DNA of 11,354 nucleotides from a bacterium (GTDB lineage Bacteria > Spirochaetota > UBA4802 > UBA5550). Each line of letters starts with the position of its first letter. The stretch's first letter is position 1. The DNA lies in contig JAAENB010000073.1 in assembly GCA_024224995.1 (NCBI GenBank), positions 1 through 11,354 on the forward strand, in the 5' to 3' direction. The notes beneath the pieces were generated by a model. The model was not told the DNA's origin. It did no database searches and was given only the letters and a program-made list of their open reading frames with translations. Shown here one piece after another: positions 1 through 5,199 of this stretch. The position numbers and the translations under genes are program-made.

Positions 1-636
1 ACCGGGGGTACCGTTAATGGTCTTGGTAATTTGGTTATGGGATATAATGAACTGCGGGGCAGTGGTGATGACCGATCCGGTTCCCATAATATTATTGTTG
101 GCGGAAATAATAACTTTAGCTCTTATAGCGGACTTATTGTCGGTACTAATTGTACTTTATCCGGACGACAGTCTACTGTATTAGGGTATTCAAGTGCTGC
201 CAGTGGAATTGCTTCTACTGTAACCGGAGGTTTCCAGAACACCGCAAGCGCAAATTATTCCAGCGTGAGCGGTGGAAGCGGCAATACAGCCAGTGGGGAG
301 TCTTCAAGTGTGAGTGGCGGTGCCGGCGGTATTGCAAGTGGTTTACAATCAAGTATTAGTGCTGGAAATATAAATAGGGCCAGCGGAAATAAGTCCAGCG
401 TGGGTGGAGGAAGTAACAATACAGCCAGTGCTACATATGCCACTGTGAGTGGCGGAAGTAATGGCGTTGCCAGCGGCGGTTCTTCCACAGTGAGCGGGGG
501 AGGTTGGAACAAAGCTACTGCGAGTTGTGCCACTGCAAGCGGCGGATATAATAATTCAGCTAATGGCGAATATTCCAATGTAATTGGAGGTCATGACATT
601 GGCTACAACACTTTTCAGGGTGTATACTGGAACTAA
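1..636 (+). CDS. YadA-head-like repeat surface protein, 3' part
   Basis: The reading frame is open from the first base, so the start lies outside the window; 211 codons remain before the TAA at 634-636. After an N-terminal stretch containing VNGLGNLVMGYNE and SGSHNIIVGGNNN, the protein is built of 15-residue repeats (about 172-600) with the pattern S-S-V-S-G-G-x-x-N-T-A-S-G-x-x. Eight copies follow with almost no indels. This Gly/Ser/Asn/Ala pattern is that of the left-handed beta-roll in YadA-type trimeric adhesin heads. By inference it is a secreted or surface-exposed stalk or head segment. No membrane-anchor domain, coiled coil or sorting motif follows the repeats; the protein stops about 10 residues after the last GG. 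It may therefore rely on an unseen N-terminal part, or be a secreted repeat protein of unknown role. The fold family is fairly sure, the function is not. Confidence 0.75.
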   Translation, partial: TGGTVNGLGNLVMGYNELRGSGDDRSGSHNIIVGGNNNFSSYSGLIVGTNCTLSGRQSTVLGYSSAASGIASTVTGGFQNTASANYSSVSGGSGNTASGESSSVSGGAGGIASGLQSSISAGNINRASGNKSSVGGGSNNTASATYATVSGGSNGVASGGSSTVSGGGWNKATASCATASGGYNNSANGEYSNVIGGHDIGYNTFQGVYWN

Positions 637-683
637 TATTTCCAATAGAAGTTTCACGGTTTTAACCGGAATCAATCACAAAA

Positions 684-710
684 AAGGCATCCTCATTAAA
701 AGGATGCCTT
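684..710. terminator. Bidirectional rho-independent terminator
   Basis: A perfect 10-bp stem (684-693 with 701-710) closes a 7-base loop. On the plus strand it is followed by a short CTTT tract, and on the minus strand by six T. It lies between the plus-strand repeat protein ending at 636 and the minus-strand phosphatase ending at 750, so it can stop both. The minus-strand T-run is the better one. Confidence 0.8.
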
Positions 711-720
711 CTTTACTGAA

Positions 721-742
721 AGCGAGGTTACGCAACCTCGCT
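721..742. terminator. Second hairpin in the convergent gap
   Basis: AGCGAGGTT (721-729) pairs perfectly with AACCTCGCT (734-742) around a 4-base loop. It sits 8 bases past the stop codon of the minus-strand phosphatase and just ahead of the stronger terminator at 684-710, so that transcript would meet two hairpins in a row. It has no proper T-run of its own, so it may be an mRNA 3'-end stabiliser rather than a terminator. Confidence 0.5.
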
Positions 743-749
743 GCTCTTT

Positions 750-1619
750 CTAAAACTGCACCGCAACACAGATCCCGCTCCGCTCCCCTGAAAAGGGAAT
801 AATCGCAACATCAAGGTCATTCTTCTCATGAAGCCAGGGAATAAGATACCCAACCATGCTGCCCATGGCAGCGCCAACCAGGATATCGGAAAAAAAATGT
901 TTCCCCGCGGCGTATCGTAAATAGCCCATGGTACCGGCGGCACCCAGGCTCACACCCCATACAAAGAACCGGGAAATTGATTTTGGGTTCAGATCGCCGT
1001 ATACTTTTGCTATAAACACAGCCGATATAAAGGCGCTTGAGAGATGCCCGGAATAAAAAGAAGCATGAGAGTTGGATGATTCAGCCAGCTCCATCCGTTC
1101 CGATATGGGGATAGAGGTATTATACAGGTACGGCCGTTTTCTTCCAACGGAATTCTTAACAAGAAGGTTTATACCATAACCAAGGGACATGGCCTCAGTA
1201 TACATAACAGCGATAGTGAACCACTGTGATTTATTGTCGGTAAACATCAGGGGGGAGTATAAAAGATAGGGAATAGCTCCCATGGAGTATAACAGGACAT
1301 CACTGGCTGTTTTAGCCCCTGTTGACCAGTTTCCCGTGGCAGAACGGTCAAAAGAATTTATATCATTTTTATTGAGACTTTCTATCTCAGCCTGGGAAGG
1401 AGCGTCATAACCCAGTTCAATAATAACAGCAGAACCCATAGTGGTTAGGACAAGCCCACCCAGAATTATTTCCTGCGTAGTATTCAGTTCGTAGGGGAAA
1501 GCTTCCTCTTCGGAAGCATAAGCCGCGTAAGGGCAAACAATAGCCATATATAATACGGCGAATATGGCGATAAACCATCTAAAACAGACTTTTTTTATCA
1601 AACTTTTAATCAAATTCAT
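750..1619 (-). CDS. PAP2-family membrane phosphatase
   Basis: A 289-aa protein with all three motifs of the PAP2 / type-2 phosphatidate phosphatase superfamily: K155-x6-R162-P163, then S190-G191-H192, then R235-x5-H241-x3-D245. In this family the two histidines and the aspartate carry out phosphoryl transfer from lipid or isoprenoid (di)phosphates. Residues 1-35 look like a signal peptide or signal anchor (basic start, then a hydrophobic run ending YAAYAS). Several later hydrophobic stretches (about 52-70, 105-125, 133-153, 193-206, 217-234, 245-262) suggest a multi-pass inner-membrane protein with its active site facing the periplasm. The start is ATG with AAGGAAAG 5 bases upstream. It lies 94 bp behind the dehydrogenase on the same strand and could be read through from it. 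The substrate is not determinable: undecaprenyl diphosphate, phosphatidate, PGP or lipid A phosphate are all possible. Confidence 0.9.
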   Translation of the reverse strand: MNLIKSLIKKVCFRWFIAIFAVLYMAIVCPYAAYASEEEAFPYELNTTQEIILGGLVLTTMGSAVIIELGYDAPSQAEIESLNKNDINSFDRSATGNWSTGAKTASDVLLYSMGAIPYLLYSPLMFTDNKSQWFTIAVMYTEAMSLGYGINLLVKNSVGRKRPYLYNTSIPISERMELAESSNSHASFYSGHLSSAFISAVFIAKVYGDLNPKSISRFFVWGVSLGAAGTMGYLRYAAGKHFFSDILVGAAMGSMVGYLIPWLHEKNDLDVAIIPFSGERSGICVAVQF

Positions 1620-1690
1620 GAATCTTTCCTTTAAGTTTGTTATTTATATTTTTATATATCTAAAAACTCTTCACAAGCAGCCATACCCAG

Positions 1691-1715
1691 GGTCACTGAG
1701 CGGAGCCGAAGTGTC
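1691..1715. repeat. Dispersed-repeat-like sequence at gene end
   Basis: The stretch beginning GGTCACTGAGCGGAGCCG resembles a palindromic sequence family (GGTCACTGAGCGGAG-type) that I recall as common between genes in several environmental bacterial lineages. Its ends are partly complementary (CACT with AGTG). Its last two bases fall in the stop codon of the dehydrogenase. The resemblance is from memory, and only one copy is present here. Confidence 0.35.
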
Positions 1716-2556
1716 AATATCTATAAAACCCTCTCCCCGACTTCTGGCCCAGGTAACCGGCAGCTACGTATTGCCGTAATAAGGGGCAGGGGCGGTATTT
1801 AGGGTCTGAATAGCCGTGGTACATTTCTTCAATAACGGCAAGAACAATATCAAGACCGATCATATCGGCAAGGGCCAGGGGACCCATAGGAATATTCAGA
1901 CCGGTTCTCATCACTTTATCGATCGCTTCGGCTTTGGCCTTGCCTTCGTACAGGAGGTATATGGCTTCATTAACCATGGGAACAAGCATTCTGTTTAAGA
2001 AGAACCCGGGAAAATCCTTAGCTTCAACAAAGTTTTTGCCCATCTGTTTTACAATGGTTTTAGCCATTTCAAAGGTTTCGCGGGTGGTAGAGAGCCCGGA
2101 AATTATCTCAACAATTTTCATAACCCGGACGGGATTTAAAAAATGAAGCCCAATAACGGATTCGGGTCTATCTGTGGCAGAGGCAATCTCCGTAATGGAA
2201 ATAGACGAGGTATTGGATGCCATAACAATTCCCGGTTTGCATATTTTGTCGAGAAGGGCAAAAACATCCCTTTTTATGTCGATATCTTCAGTAACGGCTT
2301 CCAGGATAATATCGGCCCTGGCAATGTCTTGTATATGCTGATGAATTTTTATGCGGGAGTTTATCTCTCCTATATGGTCATGAGTAATTCTACCCTGTTC
2401 AAGGTACTTATTAAGGCGAGTCTTTATTTTTTCAATAGCAGCCTTGGATTGATCCGGATCTATATCATACAATATTACTTCAAAACCAGATTCCGCGGCA
2501 AGGTGGGCAACATCCGTACCCATGACACCCGCACCAACGATCCCAAAAATATCCAT
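1714..2556 (-). CDS. hbd: 3-hydroxyacyl-CoA dehydrogenase
   Basis: A 280-aa single-function dehydrogenase that oxidises 3-hydroxyacyl-CoA (typically 3-hydroxybutyryl-CoA) to the 3-keto form with NAD(P), or does the reverse in butanoate synthesis. The N-terminal Rossmann domain shows G8-A-G-V-M-G13 and an acidic residue after the second strand (YDID, 30-33). Catalytic residues of the family are all present with consistent spacing: S117 (NTSS), H138 (GLHFLNP), E150 and N188 (FFLNRM). The C-terminal domain contains IPMGPLALADMIGLD and ends SGRGFYRY, as usual. Length matches Hbd/PaaH-type enzymes, with no hydratase fusion. I chose ATG 2556 because AAGGAGG lies 8 bases upstream; an upstream in-frame TTG would include that site. 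No thiolase, crotonase or acyl-CoA dehydrogenase gene is nearby, so the pathway is unknown. A terminator-like hairpin ends only about 30 bases before the start. Confidence 0.93.
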   Translation of the reverse strand: MDIFGIVGAGVMGTDVAHLAAESGFEVILYDIDPDQSKAAIEKIKTRLNKYLEQGRITHDHIGEINSRIKIHQHIQDIARADIILEAVTEDIDIKRDVFALLDKICKPGIVMASNTSSISITEIASATDRPESVIGLHFLNPVRVMKIVEIISGLSTTRETFEMAKTIVKQMGKNFVEAKDFPGFFLNRMLVPMVNEAIYLLYEGKAKAEAIDKVMRTGLNIPMGPLALADMIGLDIVLAVIEEMYHGYSDPKYRPCPLLRQYVAAGYLGQKSGRGFYRY

Positions 2557-2587
2557 TTTTTGAGTCCTCCTTGTTGATTTCCTCAAT

Positions 2588-2614
2588 TAAAAAAGCCGGG
2601 GTAACTCTCCCCGG
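2588..2614 (-). terminator. Terminator-like hairpin before the dehydrogenase
   Basis: On the minus strand, CCGGGG (2614-2609), a 7-base loop and CCCCGG (2601-2596) are followed by C and six T. This is a textbook rho-independent terminator for the toxin-antitoxin transcript. It abuts the 28-bp repeat at 2615 exactly and leaves only about 30 bases before the dehydrogenase start, with no clear promoter in that space. It could therefore also act as an attenuator in the dehydrogenase leader. Confidence 0.75.
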
Positions 2615-2642
2615 AATAAGCCGCTTTGTCAAGAATAAGTCG
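2615..2642. repeat. 28-bp direct repeat, copy 1
   Basis: Identical over 28 bp to 3248-3275, in the same orientation; the match stops at both ends. Each copy begins with AATAAGCCG and ends with AATAAGTCG around a 10-bp centre that holds TTGACA on the minus strand. This copy lies between the antitoxin stop and the terminator hairpin. The -10 position at 17-bp spacing (GAGAGT) is poor here, so this copy is probably not an active promoter. Confidence 0.9.
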
Positions 2643-2671
2643 AATTTCAGATGGCGGGGAAGATGGGGCGT

Positions 2672-2872
2672 TTATTTGATATAATCTGCTATCTGCATAT
2701 CAGTTTTAATCAGGTCATTCACAACTCTGGACAAATCAGAATTCTTTTTTTTAGCTATTTTTTCAACGAAAGAAAGCGTCTCAGGTTCAAGGTAGATAGG
2801 CATATTAAACTCCGCATCCGGATTGTGAAATTTTCCTCTTTCTCCTTTCGAAAAATCATATTCTTTTTTCAT
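2672..2872 (-). CDS. Ribbon-helix-helix antitoxin of BrnT
   Basis: A 66-aa protein starting MKKEYDFSKGERGKF, a hallmark start of small antitoxins paired with BrnT/DUF497 toxins. Residues 21-60 fit a CopG/MetJ-like ribbon-helix-helix: a beta strand (EFNMPIYLE) followed by two helices (PETLSFVEKIAKKK and DLSRVVNDLIKTDM). Expected role: bind and neutralise the toxin, dimerise, and repress its own operon. Its ATG shares one base with the TAA of the toxin gene (TAATG at 2874-2870), and GGAGGAA lies 5 bases upstream inside the toxin gene, so the two are translationally coupled. The order toxin then antitoxin is usual for brnTA, unlike most type II modules. It is shorter than classical BrnA (about 80-90 aa), so I do not assign that symbol. 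Confidence 0.85.
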   Translation of the reverse strand: MKKEYDFSKGERGKFHNPDAEFNMPIYLEPETLSFVEKIAKKKNSDLSRVVNDLIKTDMQIADYIK

Positions 2873-3168
2873 TATAGTTCCTCCATATATTGTTTTTCTT
2901 CATTTTTTGTTGCCTTACGGCTTGAAATAATTCGAATGATGACTGTATTCTCATCAATTTGCTTGAATAAGTGGCTCACAACTACCAGATTGCTGGAAGC
3001 CGTTAATCCTATCGTAATCCATCTATCCTCGTCAGTACTATGCTCATCGTCATAAATGGATATGGCTTTTGGATCCTTGAATACTGTTGCAGCATTATCA
3101 AAACTGATTTTATGTTTTTTTGGGTTTATTTGCGCTTTATTCGGATCCCATTCAAAGTTGTATATCAA
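2872..3168 (-). CDS. brnT: BrnT-family toxin (DUF497)
   Basis: A 98-aa protein with the diagnostic BrnT/DUF497 sequence: FEWDPNKAQINPKKHKISF near the start, then TVFKDP, a DDEHS motif, DRWITIGLT, LVVVSH and a C-terminal IRIISSRKATKNEEKQY. The family has a RelE-like fold and acts in the cytoplasm as a ribonuclease that inhibits translation; the cognate antitoxin binds it and represses transcription. The frame stays open back to 3249, but the family begins just before FEWDP. I chose TTG 3168 (product begins MIYNFEWD) because GGAG lies 8 bases upstream and the upstream 27 codons match nothing in the family. The gene overlaps the antitoxin start by one base and sits inside a 28-bp direct-repeat pair. 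All conserved regions are intact, so the toxin is probably functional. Confidence 0.88.
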   Translation of the reverse strand: MIYNFEWDPNKAQINPKKHKISFDNAATVFKDPKAISIYDDEHSTDEDRWITIGLTASSNLVVVSHLFKQIDENTVIIRIISSRKATKNEEKQYMEEL

Positions 3169-3236
3169 TTTTATTTCTCCATTTCTAGAAATAAATTTTA
3201 AGGGACTACTTTTATAATTACACTTTATTCTGGAGA

Positions 3237-3265
3237 ACTTTATCTGCAATAAGCCGCTTTGTCAA
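3237..3265 (-). promoter_or_regulatory. Promoter of the toxin-antitoxin operon
   Basis: On the minus strand a consensus -35 TTGACA (3265-3260) is followed after 17 bp by TAAAGT (3242-3237, four of six matches to TATAAT). The start would fall near 3230, giving a leader of about 60 bases before the TTG start of the toxin. The -35 box lies in the centre of the 28-bp repeat, flanked by its two AATAAG(C/T)CG elements, a natural place for antitoxin binding. Confidence 0.6.
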
Positions 3266-3275
3266 GAATAAGTCG
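3248..3275. repeat. 28-bp direct repeat, copy 2
   Basis: Exact copy of 2615-2642, 633 bp away and in the same orientation, just upstream of the toxin operon. It supplies the -35 box of the predicted promoter. The two 9-mers at its ends (AATAAGCCG and AATAAGTCG) are spaced 19 bp start to start, close to two helical turns, as tandem operator half-sites often are. Confidence 0.9.
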
Positions 3276-3325
3276 TTCGGGAGGGGCCCACTTTTTGGAG
3301 CAATGCCATAAATTTCTATTGCGTA

Positions 3326-3345
3326 ATTCGATTAAGGGCTCGAAT
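3326..3345. promoter_or_regulatory. Small inverted repeat before the PopT-type gene
   Basis: ATTCGA (3326-3331) and TCGAAT (3340-3345) are separated by 8 bases, about 35 bp ahead of the ATG of the DUF368 gene. It may be an operator or just chance. No convincing -35/-10 pair is visible in this gap. Confidence 0.2.
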
Positions 3346-3377
3346 ATGGTCGTTACTGATAAAAAACGGAGAAATTG

Positions 3378-4430
3378 ATGCAGATAATTAAAGAATTTAT
3401 TAGAGATATTTTTAAAGGAGGGATTGTCGGCATCGCGAATATTATCCCCGGAGTGTCGGGCGGAACCATGCTTCTCATACTGGGAATATATGAACGTCTT
3501 ATTAGTGCAATACACAATATTTCACCGGCAACAATTGGAATTATATTTGGGGTTTTTCGCTTTAATAAAGAGAGTTTTGATGATTTCAAGGCCGAACTTG
3601 AACGGATCGATTTTTATTTTTTACTAAAAATTCTCGTAGGAGCCCTGGTGGCGGTAGTAGCACTGGCAAGTGCAATGAGATACCTGCTTAAAGAACTGCA
3701 TGATCCCACATTCGGTTTCTTTTTTGGCCTGGTCCTGGTTTCAATAATAGCTCCATATAAGATGATAAAGAAAATAACCATAGCGTGTGTAATTGCCGCG
3801 CTGCTGGCCTGCGGAACTGTTGGGTTTTTGGCGGAGCTTTCGGGGTCGGCTCAGCTTAAAAAAGAGCAAATTAAATGTGAATTGGAACAAAGTAAAACAG
3901 CAGCTGCCGCTCAAGCCGGGGGAAAAGCTGCCCCTGTAGAAGGCAAGAGGGGTTCCGGTTCCAGTGGAAAATTCCTTTTTTACGCGTATATCTTTCTCCT
4001 GGGAGCAATTTCTATTTCCGCTATGATCCTGCCGGGAGTAAGCGGCTCGCTGCTCATGCTGCTAATGGGGGGGTATTTTGACGTACTCCAGGCATTAACA
4101 GAAAGGGATTTTTTATTCATTGGGGTATTTGGCCTTGGCTGTCTTACGGGGATTGCCCTGTTCAGCCGTCTGCTCAATTTTTTACTGGAACGATGGCACG
4201 ATATTACAATGAGCGCGCTTCTTGGCCTTGTACTGGGCTCATTATGGGCAATCTGGCCATTTAAAACTTTCACCACAATTTGCGACAAACGGGTAGACCT
4301 GTCGAACACGCTGCCCGGAGGATTTGATACATCAGAGTTATATACTGTTTTAGCAGCATTGGTTGGCATAGTATTGGTTGGACTTTTAATATGGGTCGAA
4401 TCAAGGAATAATAAGGAGCCTGCTGCGTAA
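3378..4430 (+). CDS. DUF368 / PopT-type polyprenyl-phosphate translocase
   Basis: A 350-aa multi-pass membrane protein of the DUF368 family. It shows the family's duplicated signature: G14-GIVGIANIIPGVSGGT-30 plus LILGIYERLI in the first half, and AMILPGVSGS (215-224) plus LLMLLMGGYFDVL in the second. This gives an inverted-repeat transporter with two re-entrant PGVSG loops. DUF368 members (PopT) are reported to return undecaprenyl phosphate across the inner membrane for reuse in peptidoglycan and other envelope polymers. The start is ATG 3378 with GGAG 6 bases upstream; a TTG directly before it is less likely. An odd feature is a polar, Ala/Gly/Lys-rich insert at about 159-198 between the halves. 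The PAS-LuxR regulator starts 14 bp downstream, so the two are probably co-transcribed. The family is clear; activity on C55-P is inferred from it. Confidence 0.88.
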   Translation: MQIIKEFIRDIFKGGIVGIANIIPGVSGGTMLLILGIYERLISAIHNISPATIGIIFGVFRFNKESFDDFKAELERIDFYFLLKILVGALVAVVALASAMRYLLKELHDPTFGFFFGLVLVSIIAPYKMIKKITIACVIAALLACGTVGFLAELSGSAQLKKEQIKCELEQSKTAAAAQAGGKAAPVEGKRGSGSSGKFLFYAYIFLLGAISISAMILPGVSGSLLMLLMGGYFDVLQALTERDFLFIGVFGLGCLTGIALFSRLLNFLLERWHDITMSALLGLVLGSLWAIWPFKTFTTICDKRVDLSNTLPGGFDTSELYTVLAALVGIVLVGLLIWVESRNNKEPAA

Positions 4431-4444
4431 TTTGGGGGAGAATC

Positions 4445-5041
4445 ATGGAACTGTCTGATATTCAAGCTTTATTTGATCATATGCCTGAACTGGCTGTAGT
4501 CTATTCAGTCTCGGCGAATAAAATAAAGTATATTAATCATTCCGGCCTGGTGATGCTGGAAGCGGAAAGCCTTTCGCAATTAAATGAAATAAGCCCGGAA
4601 AAGCTTGTTGATCCTGAAAATAAAGATTTTCTCGTGGAAAAGATGGAACGGGCTCTTGAACGAAAGGAATCCACATCCTTAATGAAAGGGGTACTTGTAG
4701 GACTCAATAATCATCATCTTTTTGTAGAAGCCAGCCTCAATGCCATACACCTGGAGAATGAACCGGCAGTGATAATTTTCGCAAGGAACGTAACAAGATT
4801 TAAGCAGAACAGGGAAAAGGTCTTAAAATACATCATGCGGCTTTTGTCCAACAAAGAAAAAGAATACCTTATGCTCCTGGCAGACGGGTTGAACCGGAAA
4901 GAGATAAGTCATAGAATGGAAATACAGGTTGAGACCTGCGATACCTACCGCAAACGGATCAAATCAAAATTGAAAAATCATGAAGAAATGGGCGAACTCA
5001 TTGAGTCGATCCTCAATCTTTTTGATTGGGATGAACGATAA
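4445..5041 (+). CDS. PAS-LuxR-type transcriptional regulator
   Basis: A 198-aa cytoplasmic protein in two parts. Residues 5-118 form a PAS-like sensor domain (IQALFDHMPELAVVYSV, KIKYINHSG, ending VIIFARNVTRFKQ). Residues 133-180 form a LuxR/GerE-type helix-turn-helix (LLSNKEKEYLMLLADGLNRK, then EISHRMEIQVETCDTYRKRI), where the last helix is the DNA-reading one. There is no receiver domain, so control is probably by ligand or protein contact at the PAS domain, not phosphorylation. The ATG lies 4 bases after GGGGGAG and 14 bp after the stop of the DUF368 gene, suggesting one transcript. A role in regulating envelope genes or its own operon is a guess from context. It could also work with the hybrid kinase downstream, but the intervening palindrome and a separate promoter-like site suggest separate control. 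Confidence 0.85.
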   Translation: MELSDIQALFDHMPELAVVYSVSANKIKYINHSGLVMLEAESLSQLNEISPEKLVDPENKDFLVEKMERALERKESTSLMKGVLVGLNNHHLFVEASLNAIHLENEPAVIIFARNVTRFKQNREKVLKYIMRLLSNKEKEYLMLLADGLNRKEISHRMEIQVETCDTYRKRIKSKLKNHEEMGELIESILNLFDWDER

Positions 5042-5045
5042 CGCC

Positions 5046-5091
5046 TGGATACGGGTACGGGCACGGCGCGCCGTGCCCGTACCCGTATCCA
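5046..5091. repeat. Perfect 46-bp palindrome
   Basis: Bases 5046-5068 are the exact reverse complement of 5069-5091 with no spacer, a 46-bp perfect palindrome that is GC-rich in an AT-rich gap. Each arm begins TGGATACGGGTACGGGCACG, itself built of near-repeats of a TACGGG-like unit. It starts 5 bases after the stop of the PAS-LuxR gene. With no T-run behind it, it is not a typical terminator, although an RNA hairpin here could protect the upstream mRNA or slow polymerase. It looks like a mobile palindromic unit (REP/MITE-like). Similar GGGCACGGC-GCCGTGCCC cores are, from memory, common between genes in other bacteria. Confidence 0.9.
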
Positions 5092-5117
5092 TATTCTCCG
5101 CAAAATTAATAATCTGC

Positions 5118-5145
5118 TTGAATAATAATATAAATATGATATACC
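5118..5145 (+). promoter_or_regulatory. Candidate promoter of the hybrid kinase
   Basis: TTGAAT (5118-5123), a 16-bp spacer and TATACC (5140-5145) with an extended TG one base upstream (5137-5138). The transcript would begin near 5152, about 48 bases before the kinase ATG. The match is moderate and the region is AT-rich, so chance is possible. Confidence 0.4.
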
Positions 5146-5199
5146 AAAATCAGTGAAATGGCTCCATTTGCCGGTTATATGTTAACAATAATGAACTAA

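Noticed and set aside
255..578. A proline- and leucine-rich minus-strand frame opposite the repeat protein
   Set aside because: It is the reverse reading of the Ser/Gly repeats; its periodicity is copied from the sense strand.
584..802. A plus-strand frame after the surface-protein repeats, considered as a frameshifted continuation with an anchor
   Set aside because: It runs through both hairpins and contains no anchor-like or repeat-like residues, so a frameshift is not supported.
2143..2577. A 144-codon plus-strand frame opposite the dehydrogenase
   Set aside because: It is antisense to a gene with complete catalytic residues and has no recognisable protein features.
3169..3249. N-terminal extension of the toxin gene to an upstream ATG at 3249
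   Set aside because: These 27 codons cross the -10 region and end of the 28-bp repeat and match nothing in BrnT proteins; the TTG at 3168 has a good ribosome-binding site and the family-typical start.
3240..3589. Minus-strand frames overlapping the start of the DUF368 gene
   Set aside because: They are antisense shadows of a clearly coding plus-strand membrane protein and show no family resemblance.
5191..5199. A three-codon ATG-AAC-TAA directly before the kinase ATG, considered as a regulatory leader peptide
   Set aside because: It has no ribosome-binding site of its own, and such a short frame arises easily by chance in AT-rich sequence.
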